Below are positions 49,743 through 61,430 of a DNA stretch of 64,000 nt, in pieces. The stretch covers positions 34,939,046 to 35,003,045 of the forward strand of contig CM064715.1 in assembly GCA_032717465.1 (NCBI GenBank), read 5' to 3'. Source of the stretch: Coenobita brevimanus (taxonomy: Eukaryota > Arthropoda > Malacostraca > Decapoda > Coenobitidae). How positions within the stretch are numbered: position 1 is the stretch's first letter; each line of letters begins with the position of its first letter. The position numbers and the translations under genes are program-made. A model generated the notes under the pieces. That model ran no database searches. It was not told where the DNA came from and saw only the letters and a program-made list of their open reading frames with translations.

Positions 49743-50430
49743 TGTTTTGTTGCTATGACTCAGGATTTTGATACTTGGTTCATTGATTCTTTACTTGGTT
49801 CTTTGGCTTCACACTGGTTTATTGATGTCTCAGAAGCTTCTTGATACTTTTCCTTATGAAACACTGTGTTGTTGATTTTCAGTCTTTGCTGCCAACTCAC
49901 AGAGGTAAGACTCTTATATTAATTTCTCGAGTTTGTTATATTTTGAAAATAGTTTTACATTTTAGTTTTATTCATAGTACAGTGGAGTCTCTTTTGTCCG
50001 AAAATCATGGGACTTTAAAAGTTTCGTTTAATCGATTTTTTTCGGATAAAAGATACTATAATAATAATTATGATACAAGGGAACAGTATTGTACTAATCA
50101 CCCATTTCTGGCGACGTCTAGACCACTACCAGCACCAGCACCCTAAAAGCCACTCAACCATCACCAAAACACTTATTACACGGTAGTAACTACGTATGTA
50201 ACTGCACTTTTGTAACTGTAATAGAAACTGTCAACTTAAATAAATCTTCACTCAAATAAACTTAAATAAACCTTCACCAAAACAATTAAGTAATTCACTG
50301 TAAGCAATTCGAACAAGAAAACTCTTAATCCTAATCATTTTTTCAATTTTTCTGTTTCCTTATTCAGTCATTTTCACATCATCCACATCATCTCCCATAT
50401 CATCCAAATTGCAATATGAGTTTTAAATAT
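49743..50430 (+). other. 3' region of the Penelope-like element
   Basis: Non-coding AT-rich sequence after the GIY-YIG stop. Confidence 0.4.
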
Positions 50431-50436
50431 TTTTAG

Positions 50437-50476
50437 ATCTGAAGATGGGATAAGTTTCCCGGAACTAGTCACCTGG
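50437..50476 (+). ncRNA. Hammerhead-ribozyme-like core in the Penelope 3' region
   Basis: CTGAAGA (50439-50445) matches the CUGANGA core. TGGGA ... TCCCG forms a short stem II, then GGAAC (canonical GAAAC, one base different), the near-palindrome ACTAGT, and a GTC cleavage-type triplet before ACCTGG. Penelope-like elements are known to carry small hammerhead ribozymes near their ends. The changed core base and a weak helix I suggest a decayed copy. Not testable here. Confidence 0.35.
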
Positions 50477-50568
50477 AATAAATTTGAATTGGAAAATCAC
50501 CTTGATTCTCCTTGGCAGGCTCTATGCTATAAGATTCCCCACAGGCACCTCAGTTGTTGATTATATAT

Positions 50569-51393
50569 TTTTACGGAACAGAGAGAGATAAGGAACACTT
50601 CAAGTGAGAATACTGAAAATCACTACTGTCCCGCAAATTTCCAGGTTCAAAACAAAAGAGTTGGGTAAAATTACAAGTTAAAGTTTAATGCACAAACTAA
50701 CAACTAAATATTCAGGACTCATAAGGATAATGTAATGGCAAAAAACAGGTTAAATATATAGTTAACTGCAATAGCCTCTATTAACACGAAATTAGCAAGA
50801 GTAAATTTATCTAAGTCAGCCCTGATAAATGAGAGAACCGGATAATGCTCAATTAATGCAAGATATATTATTACAGATACAAAAATATTATTAATAACGG
50901 CTGACATCTAAAACTCCACATGAATCGCAAAAACATCACCAGGCCTACGAATTAACACCTTATGCTGTACAGTACAAGAAAAAATGCAACAACACTAATA
51001 CTCAAATTACAGAGCAGCTAGATGATTGGAGACTTCCCGAGCACTCACAAAAATAATAACAACTGTACAGGGGAGGACAGAGATGTGAACAATATGAGGA
51101 GTAGATCTAAGTGGCAATTAATGAAGAGACTGAGCTCATTATATAGGGGCCGGCAGAGCTTGATACAACTTGTAAGAAGGACGCGCAAATGAAGCCATAG
51201 GGGACAAAGAGTTGACACTCCTGCTCTGAACAACAGAAAGAACGACTTTACTATAAGGGAGGAGAAGGGGGGAGTGAGGTAGAACACGGAAGCTTGGTCA
51301 CTATGGAAGCCACGAGGCGAATCGTGATCAAACATGCAGCATACTGTGCGTTAGAATTATACAAAGGATGATGAAATCATAGGCTATGTAACA
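50569..51393 (-). repeat. 3' LTR of copy 2
   Basis: 825 bp; includes the GAACACTTCAAGTGAGAATAC and GAAGCTTGGTCACTATGGAA segments absent from copy 1. Confidence 0.9.
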
Positions 51394-51462
51394 CCTCCCC
51401 ACAAAAAAAAAAAAAAAAAGAAATTTACAAAGGAAATTTCTTATTACTCTAAAACAATCTGT

Positions 51463-53873
51463 CTAAAGTCTAGATAAGCAATCTACAATAACATTTTCTT
51501 TCCCCTTGACATGTTGTATGTCTAATGAATACTCCTGAAGAAGTAGACTCCATCTTATCAATCTCTGATTTTTATCTTTAAACTTACTAAGGAATTTCAG
51601 TGGGTTATGATCGGTATAAATGACTATGGGGTCAAAACCAGAACACAAATAAAATGAAAATGCAGTAAACCCAAAATTAAGGCCAAAAGCTCTTTCTCAA
51701 TAGTGGAGTAGTTCTTTTGAGGTGGAGTGAACTTCTTACCTTAATAAGATACAGGGTGTTCAATACCCTGATCATCCTCTTGCAGCAAAACAGCCCCAGC
51801 TCCTGTATCACTTGCGTCAACAGCCATCTTAAAAGGCTTAGCAAAATTTGGAGTAGCGAGCACTGGCTGACTTAATAGGATAGCTTTAAGTTTGCTGAAA
51901 GAGGATTCACAGTTATCGGTCCAGACAAATTTAACTCCCCTTTTCAGTAGGTCTGTAAATGGTGATACAAGAATTGAAAAGTTAAGAACAAATCTCCTGT
52001 AATAACCTACCATTCCCAAAAATCTTTGTAGCTCTTTCCTACTTTTAGGTCTGGGAAGATCACTTATAACCTGAACCGTAGCTCCTGGTGGTGCAACTTG
52101 TCCATCAGCAATTACGTACCCAAGGTACTGAACTTTAGCTTGACCAAACTCACACTTTGATAAATTAGCTACAAGATTAGCCTGAACCAAACGCTCAAGA
52201 AATTTACTGACATGGCATAGGTGATCTTTCCAGTTGTCACTGAAGATTAATACATCATCAATATAAACAACACACCCTGCCAAACCCTCTGTTACAACAT
52301 TCATGAGCTTCTGAAATGTGGCTGGTGCATTCTTCATACCATATGGCATTACAGAACATGCAAAAGTCTTTCCTAGTGTTACAAAACATGAGATCTCCCT
52401 AGCACGTTCAGTCATAGGTACTTGCCAGTATCCCTTTAACAAATCAAACTTACTTATGTACCTAGCCTTTCCGATCTTGTCTATGCAATCTTCCACGCGA
52501 GGGAGAGGGTAAGTGTCTGTTTTGGTTATCTGATTAACACGTCTATAGTCGATGCAAAGCCGCTGTGACCCACCTGGCTTAGGGACTAGAGTGACAGGAG
52601 AACTCCACTCGCTCTGACAGGGCTCAATCATCTTGTGGTCCAACAGGTAGCCAAGCTCCTTCTGGATGAGAGGAACTTTCACTGGGTTCACACGGTAAGG
52701 AGGCAGTTTAATTGGCTTTGCGTCTCCAACATCGACATCATGCATCAACACAGTGGTTCTTCCTGGAGTGGCACGGAACACTTGCGGGTACTCCTGCAGT
52801 AATGCCGAAAACTCCTGCCTTTCCTCGGGAGCTAGATGAGAAAGCTTAGTCTGGAGATCATTCATGATATCAGGATTCTTCCCCAAACTATCACTCAGGC
52901 TCATGCTGCATGGGAGAACTTCACTTGCAGACTTGGGTGGAACAGCTACAGTGCAGACTGGGTTATTTTCGTCCCGCCTGCGATATAACTTTAGCATGTT
53001 GATGTGACAAAGTTGCTTGTTCTTTCTACGATCTGGTGTGGCGATGACATAGTTGACATCACTGAGTTTCTTCTCCACGAAATAAGGACCACTAAACTTG
53101 GCTTGAAAAGGTTGCCCATGCACTGGTAGCAGAATCAAAACCTGATCTCCTGCCTGAAAGTGGCGTAACCTGGACTTATCATCATACCAAGTCTTCATCT
53201 TCTCCTGAGCAGTTCCTAAATTCTCTCTCGCCAGCTGTAAAGCAGTGGACAGCCGTTCTTTGAACTTCATCACGTACTCCAGCAGGTTGACGTCATCTTC
53301 CTCCAACAGCCAGCATTCCTTGAGTAACTTGAGGGGTTCTCTTACTTCATGGCCGAACAGTAGTTCAAAGGATGAGAAGCCCAGTGATTCATTTGGAGAT
53401 TCTCTTGCAGCAAATACAACGAATGGAAGACCTTTATCCCAGTCTTTCTGATGTTCCAAACAGTATTTCCTGAGCATCGATTTGAACGTTTGATGATATC
53501 TCCCCAACGCTCCTTGGGTCTGGGGATGGTAAGCTGAAGACGTAATCTGGGTGATGCCCAACTCTTTCAGAGACTGCTTGAAAACATTTGACATGAAATT
53601 GCTTCCCCGGTCTGACTGTACCTCCTTGGGCAGACCAAACTTGGTGAAGAACCCTAGCATTTCCTTAACCACGTTCTTTGCTGAGATATTTCTAAGTGGA
53701 ATGGCTTCAGGATAACGAGTAGCCATATCAATCAGGGTCAACACATAAGAAAATCCTGAAGAAGTCTTAGGAAGAGGGCCCACAATATCTACCAACACAC
53801 GGGTGAATGGCGCCTCAAAAGGAGGAATGGGAACTAGAGGTGCAACCTCTTCGGTCTGATTACACTTCCCCAC
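51463..53873 (-). pseudogene. Integrase catalytic core, RT and RNase H, copy 2
   Basis: A 710-codon open frame (53873-51741) starts just after a frameshift in the integrase zinc domain. Order: integrase VDIVGPLPKTSSGF (53790), SDRGSNF (53610), ALGRYHQ (53500; the position read ALERYHQ in copy 1, so the third catalytic acid is changed to Gly); FSGPYFVEK (53080); RT CIDYRRVNQ (52545), PYGMKNAPATFQKL (52330), YIDD (52254-52265), QRFLGMVGYYRRF (52000); RNase H FKMAVDASDTGAGAVLLQED (51830). A TAA in place of a Tyr codon near 51737 ends the frame. The RNase H end (YTDHNPLKFLS, ENVIVDCLSRL) continues to 51463. This is direct evidence for integrase preceding RT on one uninterrupted frame. Confidence 0.92.
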
Positions 53874-54835
53874 AACTGACAGGTGTGATAAGACTTACAA
53901 TACCAGGAAACAGCTCTGAAGATACCTGGCCAGTAGAAGTGTTTCAAAATGCGTGCCACAGTCTTCCTCACTCCAAGGTGTCCTGCCAAACTGGAATCAT
54001 GAGCTACTTTAATGATATCCTGCCTACAAACACGAGGGATGACAACTTGACGTACAACCTCCCATTCACAGTCGGCTGATGCTGTTGGGGGTCTCCACTT
54101 CCTCATAAGTACTCCTGACTTTATATAATAACAAGTAGAAGCACCAGCTGACTCTTCCTCACTGCAAGCAGAGTTAGCTAGACCTTTCAACTCAGGGTCA
54201 GCAATCTGCAACTCAACCAACTCTTGACGAGACAAATTATCAACACTACGGGGTACTGCCTCATCTGGTGAGTGGTCCAAATTAGCAAGAAAAGTGTCAG
54301 CTAGGATAACATCATCATCATCATTATCCTCTAAGTCACCAGTAACTTTAGACTTAGCCCTAGTGGCAGCACACGCAGAGAACACATCAGGGACACCACA
54401 GTCCTGGGCCGCAGTCACTGGCTCACCAGACAACTGAGGAGCTGGACACGCCTGACCTCCACCAATATCATTTCCAAGTAAGAAAGTTACACCTGACATT
54501 GGGAGTGTCTCAACCAACCCAACCATAACGGAACCATTAACAAAACCAGACTCTAAATTCACTCTGCACAGAGGGACAGAGAAGTAATTATTCTCTACAC
54601 CTTGTAAGATTACAGTTTCATCAGAGGAATTAACATTAGAGCCGAGAACTCTGGTCAGCATAAGGGATTGGTAAGCACCTGAATCACGATATATTTTAAC
54701 TGATTTCCTGTCATTACTGTCCAGAGGACTGACAAAACCATCAGACAGGAAATTAGCACATGAACTCTTGAGAGTGTCACGCACGTTACTGCTCAAAAGA
54801 GGAGCTTCATCATGAGAATTTAATTTACCCCTCAA
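53834..54835 (-). pseudogene. Protease and integrase zinc domain, copy 2
   Basis: Collinear with copy 1. The protease site reads YRDSGAYQS (DSG where copy 1 has DTG; near 54690). The integrase H-H region AHDSSLAGHLGVRKTV lies near 53990. A one-base deletion near 53878 shifts the frame before the second Cys pair, so the catalytic core continues in the next feature. Confidence 0.85.
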
Positions 54836-54868
54836 AGCAGGTTCAGTTAACTCAGTTAAAGAATTCTG

Positions 54869-56017
54869 TTAACTCTCAAGGGTGGACACTAGACCAATTG
54901 ACTGAATATTTAAAGACTCCTTTTTGTTCACATCACGCTGTCTCCTGAAACATTTCTCCGTAGTATGACCAAGCTTACTACAATAAGTACATTTACTTTT
55001 CTGAAATCTAGAGGTGGAGCTGGTATTTACTTCCTGAGAAACATCATCTTTATTCTCTTTCCTGTTACCTGTACTCTGAGTAGAGGCAATGTACTTACTA
55101 TCAGCTTTCCTTTTTTCTTTAGAATATCTCTTGTGAGTGAGAACATATTCATCAGCTAAAACTGCAGCATCAGACAAATTATCTATTCTTCTCTCATCAA
55201 GATATAGGGTTACAACTTTACTAATACACCTCTTGAAATCCTCCAGCAAAATCATCTGCTTAAATTTACCAAAATCAGAATCCACATTCTTAGAATTTAA
55301 CCACTGCTCTAACAGATCTTCTTTGATTTTTGCATACTCAACATGGGATTGCTTATCTTGCTTATAAGTTGTCCTAAATTTTACTCTATAGGCTTCAGGA
55401 ACAAGCTCATAGGCCTTAAGAATCAAGCTCTTAACTACATCATAATTATCAGATTGATCCTGAGACAAAGATGCATAAGTTACTTGAGCTTTACCGGTGA
55501 GAACAGTTTGAAGGAGTACTGGCCAATACTTTTTGGGCCAATTAAAACCTGTTGCTACCCTCTCAAACAACTGAAAATACTTTGTTAAATCAGATTCATT
55601 AAAAGGAGGGACAAGTCTAACATTTTTAGCCACATCGAAATCATCAGAGCTAGATGATCCAGTTCCACTTTGTTTCATGCGATACTCATGGTCTGTCTGA
55701 ATCCTAGCAATTTCTATTTGTGCCTGTGCCTCCTGAATACGATCCTGAGATTCAGCCTCCTTAGCACGAGCCTCCTGCAGGGCTAGCTGTAACTTAGCTA
55801 TTTCAATCTGCGTTTTCTTATCTGGAGGAGGTACATTAAACAAGCTTTTATTAATCATGTCAACAATTTTGTCTTTAGACTGATGAGAGCGAACAGCAAT
55901 TCCCAATTGTTGAGCAACAATCTTAAGTTCATTCTTTGTTCTGTTTTCTACATCACACACTGTTTGCACATTTGACAAAAAATCTTTGGCTTCATCAGGC
56001 GTAGTAATAGTAGACAT
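54869..56017 (-). pseudogene. Gag region, copy 2
   Basis: Starts at the Met at 56017 (MSTITTPDEAKDFLSN); an upstream in-frame Met is at 56047. It has an Ala/Glu/Gln-rich coiled-coil-like stretch (about 55670-55830), a capsid-like region (LVPPFNESDLTKYFQLFERV near 55600) and a CCHC knuckle, CTYCSKLGHTTEKC (near 54950-55000). A premature TAA at about 54869 truncates it; copy 1 has a sense codon there. Otherwise gag and pol share one frame. Confidence 0.88.
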
Positions 56018-56101
56018 CATGAATAAATCACAGTCACAAAATATCAAGCAATATCCTTATGATAAAATTCTGAATATCCTGATAAGAGGTCGCCAAATTT
56101 A

Positions 56102-56927
56102 TGTTACGGAACAGAGAGAGATAATGAACACTTCAAGTGAGAATACTAAAAATCACTACTGTCCCGCAAATTTCCAGGTTCATAACAAAAGAGTTAGGTA
56201 AAATTACAAGTTAAAGTTTAATGCACAAACTAACAACTAAACATTCAGGACTCATAAGGATAATGTAATGGCAAAAAACAGGTTAAATATATAGTTAACT
56301 ACAATAGCCTCTATTAACATGAAATTAGCAAGAGTAAATTTATCTAAGTCAGCCCTGATAAATGAGAGAACCGGATAATGCTCCATTAATGCAAGATATA
56401 TTATTACAGATACAAAAATATTATTAATAACGGCTGACATAAAAAAACTCCACATGAATCACAAAAACCTCACCAGGCCTACGAATTAACACCTTATGCT
56501 ATACAGTACAAGAAAAAATGCAACAACACTTATACTCAAATTACACAGCAGCTAGATGGTTGGAGACCTCCCGAGCACTCACAAAAATAATGACAACTGT
56601 ACAGGGGAGGACAGAGATGTGAACAAAATGAGGAGTAGATCTAAGTGGCAATTAATGCAGAGACTGAGCTCATTATATAGGGGCCGGCAGAGCTTGATAC
56701 AACTTGTAAGAAGGACGCGTAAATGAAGCCATAGGGGACAAAGAGTTGACACTCCTGCTCTGAACAACGGAACGAACGACTTTACTATAAGGGAGGAGAA
56801 GGGGGGAGTGAGGTAGAACACGGAAGCTTGGTCACTATGGAAGCCACGAGGCGAATCGTGATCAAACATGCAGCATACTGTACGTTAGAATTATACAAAG
56901 GATGATGAAATCATAGGCTATGTAACA
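56102..56927 (-). repeat. 5' LTR of copy 2
   Basis: 826 bp, ends TGTTACGG and GCTATGTAACA, next to (AT)n. Confidence 0.92.
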
Positions 56928-56952
56928 ATATATATATATATATATATATATC
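56928..56952. repeat. (AT)n microsatellite
   Basis: Short AT run directly after LTR element copy 2. Confidence 0.9.
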
Positions 56953-57385
56953 CTACTCCATTTTGTTGGAAGGGAACCTGTCTCTTTTTTTGACCAACTG
57001 TGTGAACATTTCACCAACTCTGAGCCAAGTATTGTGGGGTGTTTCCCCCCTCCCTGGTCCCTGCTTGTACTTGTACTTAAAGCTACCTGAAATTGGACCC
57101 AAGCCTGAACTATTGTTGACAAGAAAATAGACACCATGTAAAATATTTAGTGGTCTGATTAAACTAATTCACCCAGTCAGGACATTTTGAGTTATTGATG
57201 ACCAGACTAGTAGCAGGAGTGCATGCAAATTTTCCTTGATCCTCCCCCCACCCCCCAACCCTTTGCCACCGTTCCATAGGTGAAGGGGGTCCATGTCAAG
57301 GCACCTTATCTAATACTGTACTTAATTTGGGCTTAGATTATTCTCTTGACAGGAGGGAAACTACGGTATTTTGTATTTTGTCCTC
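56953..57385. other. Non-coding; diverged internal duplication with 57560-57660
   Basis: A phrase with TTGACCAACT, CACCAACTCTGAG, TGTTTCCCCCCTCCCTGG recurs in diverged form at 57565-57655 (TTTACCAACTCAG, TTGACCAATTCAG, CCCCCACCCCTCCCAGG). No coding signal. Confidence 0.4.
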
Positions 57386-57410
57386 TCTCTCTCTCTCTCT
57401 CTCTCTCTGA

Positions 57411-57459
<49 letters not shown>

Positions 57460-57480
57460 TAGATAGATAGATATAGATAT
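57386..57480. repeat. (CT)n, (AT)n and (GATA)n microsatellites
   Basis: CT run 57384-57408, AT run about 57416-57451, then GATAGATA units. Confidence 0.93.
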
Positions 57481-57799
57481 ATAAAGAAAAACATGTAAAA
57501 CAGTACTTTTTTCCTCTCGGACTGTCTACAGTCTTATGTAAAAAGAAAAAAAAAATCTCTACTCTCCATTTTTTACCAACTCAGTAATTTTTTGACCAAT
57601 TCAGAAACAAACACTTGGGAAGTGACGCCCCCACCCCTCCCAGGTAGGGCCATCCCTACGTAACGACACCAAGCATGTCTAACTCGCATTGAGTTCTAGA
57701 ACCAATCACTAAGGCTTATATTCAAGTGTTGGCTTTAAAATTATCTCAGTTTTCAAACCAGGATCACAATGAATTTCGCCATTACCCATATTCAGAACG

Positions 57800-58190
57800 A
57801 AGCTTTGGACCTTGGGGAGAAACCCCTGGCCATGATCTGGGGTCGAGTAGTACATAATCCTCCTCTAATCGTTCTAAATTCGTGCCTAAGGTTTCCATCA
57901 AAGCTCACACATACTACATTACTTTTGTAGAAAGCCTTTATTGCATTCAGTCATTTTTTCATACCATACGTCTACGGGACCATCCACAGACCCTCCGTGT
58001 TCATCCCGTCATATGCTTTCTCCATATCTCTAGGGACTATATACAGTTTTCCACTACTTTCACAAGCTTTTACGATATATATATAGCACATTCCGAACAC
58101 TTTTACATTTATAGTTTACCACACGTATAGCACCTGCTTTATTTAGCTCATTAGTAATATGGCGGCCATCCTTAAAAGCTTAGGGGGAAT
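57800..58190 (-). mobile_element. LINE RT fragment, minus strand
   Basis: On the minus strand: LEKAYDGMNTEGLWMV (near 57975-58025), then LNAIKAFYKSNVVCVSFDG (near 57890-57945), the RT catalytic-region order seen in LINE-B and LINE-A (DLEKAYDxVxxxxLW ... LLNAVKxxY). Frames shift and no further motifs are visible, so it is a short, old remnant. Confidence 0.6.
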
Positions 58191-58640
58191 AACCGCCGCC
58201 TCTTCCCCCCAATAACTCCTCTGCATAGATACACAAATAAAATATGAGCTAATTACAACAGCTTAAGCTTTCGCCATCATAAATCACTAAAAAAAGGATA
58301 TACAGTATATAATCATCCCCTTCTAGCACAAATGAATTACGCAAGCCCATGCCGGTTTCCCACCTTATCATCTAAAGAACTGGGTCGGAAAGCATGCGAG
58401 CATGCACTGCCTATCGCACAGGACTTTTACAAAAATTTGCTTCAGCTTTCAATTTGGGGAAACAGTTAATTAGAAAATTAAAATGTCCATGAAGAAGTTT
58501 AATCGTTCCTCTATACATAACAAGAAGTAAATAGTTGCCATCTAATTGCATATTGCTGTGGTGATGTGTGTGTTGACAAATTACATAGAGTTTTGTTACC
58601 AGTAGCAATTGTTTTCATGAAAAAAAAAAAAAAAATCATG
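58191..58640. other. Non-coding, nothing recognised
   Basis: Ends with an A run at 58620-58635 just before LINE-A. Confidence 0.35.
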
Positions 58641-58641
58641 T

Positions 58642-59926
58642 TGAAGTAGAACTGTGGCATGCTGTGATGATTGGTTTCCCGTGAGAGTGGGGCCGCGACA
58701 GGGATGTGTGATGTCGCCTTGGTTGTTTAATTTTTATATGGATGATGTGGTAAGGGAGGTGAATGCAAGAGTGTTAAGTGGAGGTTTGAGTCTGGTGAAT
58801 GCTGATGGTAGAGAGTGGAATCTGAATCAGCTGCTGTTTGAGGGTGATACTGTACTGTACGGTGGCTGATCCGGAGGTGAGATTGAGACAGTTGGTAGAG
58901 GAGTTTGGAAGGATGTGTGAAAGGAGGAAAATGAGAGTATATGAGAATAAGAGTAAAATGATGAAGTGTACGAGGTTGGTATGTGGTAGAAGGATGAATA
59001 TAGTTTTGAATGGTGAGTTGCTTGACGAGGTAGAGTGTTTTAAGTATTTTGGGTCACATGTTGTTGTGGATGGAAGAATAGATGTAGAAGTGAAGTTTAG
59101 AATGAATGAAGTAGGAAAGGTGCTGGGAGGAATGAAAAAAGGGTTCAGATGTCGTTCGCTTAGAATGGATATAATAAGAAGGCTGTATGAGGGTGTAGTA
59201 TTACCGACTGCGTTATATGGGGCTGCAACATGGAATCTGGGTGTACCAGAGAGAAAAAGTTTGAATGTAATGGAGATGAGGTGTCTGAGGAGAATGTGTG
59301 GAGTGACGCTTATGGATCGAGTGAGAAATGAAGTGTGAAGGAGAACTGGAGTTGCGCGGGAGATGGCTGATCGATTTGAGCAGATTGTTGCGATGGTTTG
59401 GGCATATGGAGAGAATGGATGAAGAGCGATTGGTGAAATATATAGCTAGATCGGATGTGAGAAATGTAAGGCTGAGAGGGAGACCACGAATAGGATGGAT
59501 GGACAGTGTGAAGAGAGCATTAGATGCGAGAGGGATGTCTGTTGAGCAAGGAAGAATGGCTGCGCGTGATAGGAATGATTGGAGAGAAAATGTGAATGAA
59601 TAAATTGTGACGCAGGCATGAGGGGATATACTCCCACATTTGGTCTGATCAGCTGATCAGGTCAGGTGCGGGTAAGGGGATGGGTCCATTATGGTGTGGC
59701 AGGGGTAAACCAGCTCTGCTGTCGGGCCGTGCTGTGAATGTCACTGATTACACTGCGCAGTTGACTCTCGTGCGGTGTGGTGTAGTAAGGATCTCTCCCT
59801 TCTTGCCTTGGGGCTAAGATAAGAATAAATGTGTGTTTGGATGAGGAAATTGGGAGTGTGTCGTCCTGTCTCGGCTACCTTCCTCTCTTTGGGGGAAGTG
59901 GCCTAGGTATATAGATAGATGGATAT
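58642..59926 (+). mobile_element. LINE-A, 5'-truncated copy with 3' untranslated region
   Basis: Begins in the RT domain and runs through the C-terminus to a roughly 310-bp 3' untranslated region. That region contains the self-complementary GTCTGATCAGCTGATCAGG (59642-59660) and ends GGCCTAGGTATATAGATAGA. A truncated LINE-B copy starts immediately after this GATA tail. Related to but clearly different from LINE-B in protein and 3' end. Confidence 0.78.
58660..59602 (+). pseudogene. LINE-A reverse transcriptase C-terminal half
   Basis: DDWFPVRVGPRQGCVMSPWL (58669 onward) leads to QLLFEGDTV (58831-58854). Here the usual catalytic FADD is FEGD, so one of the two catalytic Asp residues is lost. 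A frameshift near 58865 leads to ECFKYFGSHV (near 59032), TALYGAATWN and CLRRMCGV. A second frameshift near 59330 leads to LLRWFGHMERMDEERLVKY (near 59382) and LRGRPRIGWMDSVKRA, with a stop at about 59601. No N-terminal endonuclease is present. Confidence 0.78.
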
Positions 59927-61430
59927 CAGGAATTAATGGAGTGTGTGGTGAAATGCCGAAGCATGGGGGAGAGATTGTTGTAGAATGGATGTGGAAGATG
60001 TGTAGATTGGCCTGGGAGGAAGGTAGAGTCCCGGAGGATTGGAAGTCAGGTATAATTGTTCCCTTGTACAAAGGGAAAGGGGAAAAAGTAGTGTGTGGTA
60101 ATCATAGGGGCATTTGTCTTCTTAGTATAATAGGAAAAGTGTATGGTAGGATACTTATTGACAGTTAGAGAAAGAACAGAGGAATTAGTTGGAAAAGAAC
60201 AGGGAGGCTTTAGGAAGGGAAGAGGTTGTGTAGATCAGATATTCATTCTTAGATCTTTAGTGGAAAAGTTTCTAGAGAAGGGAAAGAAATTGTATGCGGC
60301 TTTCATGGATTTGGAGAAAGCATATGGCAGGGTGGATAGAAAAGGATTGTGGAAAGTATTAAGAATATGTGGCGTAGATGGGAAGTTGTCGAATGCTGTG
60401 AAGAGTATGTATGAGGGTGCTAAGGCTGCAGTGCGTGTGGATGGTGAACTAAGTGAATTTTTCTATTTGAAGGTTGGGTTGAAACAGGAATGTGTCATGT
60501 CTCCATGGTTGTTCAATCTGTACATGGATGGGGGTAATAAAAGAGGTACAAGGTAGGGTAGTGGATGTTGGAGTGGCCCTGGTGAGAGAGGATAGTGTTT
60601 GGAAGCTCCCTGTACTGTTGTTTGCAGATGATACTGTGTTGTTGAGTGAAGACGAAGGGGAGCTGCAAGGCTTGGTGGATGAGTTTGGGAGAGTGTATAA
60701 GAAACGGAATCTAAAGGTGAATGTAGAGAAAAGTAAAGTGATGGTCTTTGAGAGAGGTGAAGTCAGTGAATGTACAGCGAGGTTGGATGGTGAGGAATTG
60801 GAAAATGTGAGTGCGTTTAAGTACTTGGGTAGTGTGATGAGTAATAATGGAGGTTTGGAAGGTGAAGTGCTTGAAAGGGTACAGCAGGGAAGAAAGGTTG
60901 CTGGTTCTTTGAAAGCAGTGATAAGAAACGGGGAAGTGAGCATGGAAGTGAAAAAGTTACTACATGACAGTATTGTGATACCAACTCTAACGTATGGAAG
61001 TGAAGCTTGGACGTTATTGGAAAGACACAAGTCAAGAGTGAGAGCAGTGGAAATGAGTTATTTAAGAGGAGCCTGTGGAGTCACATGGAGAGACAGGCTG
61101 ACGAATGAGGATATAAAAGAGCGTTGTGGTGTGGATGTGGATGTGATAGGAAGCATTATGAGGAACACACTGAGGTGGTTTGGCCATGTGGAGGGGATGG
61201 AGGGTGAAAGACTGACGAAGAGAGTGTATGTGAGTGAGGTGGAGGGGGGAAGAGGGAGGGGGAGGCCGAGGATGAGATGGAGGGATGGGGTGGAGAGGTA
61301 TATGAGAGAGGGGTGTGTGAGTTGGGAGCAGGGCAGTGAAATGGCGGGGGACAGGGCGACGTGGAGGCGTTTTGTTTGTGGCCACCCCAAACGGGATTGA
61401 GGCGTCTGGCAATAGATAGATAGAATAGAT
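59927..61430 (+). mobile_element. LINE-B copy 2, 5'-truncated
   Basis: Starts at the equivalent of position 19856 in the long copy (CAGGAATTAATGGAGTGT) and continues to the family 3' terminus GGGATTGAGGCGTCTGGCAA with a GATA tail (61411-61430). The 5' side is the GATA tail of LINE-A, so GATA repeat lies on both sides. Confidence 0.9.
59930..61400 (+). pseudogene. LINE-B reverse transcriptase, copy 2
   Basis: Three frames in turn: CGEMPKHGGEIVVEW to LLSIIGKVYGR (59941-60168); then EEQGGF-type region, FMDLEKAYGRVD (near 60304) and MSPWLFNLYMDGG (to 60556); then an uninterrupted 302-codon frame (60492-61400) with catalytic FADDT (near 60622), [43 protein letters not shown] and the terminal GHPKRD. 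Two frameshifts (near 60155 and 60530) are the main lesions. It is the best preserved RT C-terminus in the window. Confidence 0.88.

Larger units (their letters stand above)
46537..50565 (+). mobile_element. Penelope-like element (RT and GIY-YIG endonuclease)
   Basis: Protein-coding region 46537-49742, interrupted by a MITE at 47999-49055, then an approximately 0.8-kb 3' region with a hammerhead-like core. LTR element copy 2 starts at 50569 in the AT-rich end. The order RT then GIY-YIG and the presence of the DKGRGVVVLNKSDYV motif are diagnostic for Penelope-like elements. Its own terminal repeats are not visible. Confidence 0.85.
50569..56927 (-). mobile_element. LTR retrotransposon copy 2, Gmr1-type gypsy (gag-PR-IN-RT-RNase H)
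   Basis: Minus-strand full-length element. LTRs 50569-51393 (825 bp) and 56102-56927 (826 bp), ends TGTTAC / GTAACA (the left one begins TT in place of TG). ATAT lies on both sides, compatible with a 4-bp duplication in AT-rich DNA. A PBS-like TGGCGACC is just inside the 5' LTR (56087-56095), and the polypurine GGGGAGG adjoins the 3' LTR. Internal sequence is collinear with copy 1 at about 95% by eye, with different lesions. LTRs differ at about two dozen sites, so it looks older than copy 1. Confidence 0.92.
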
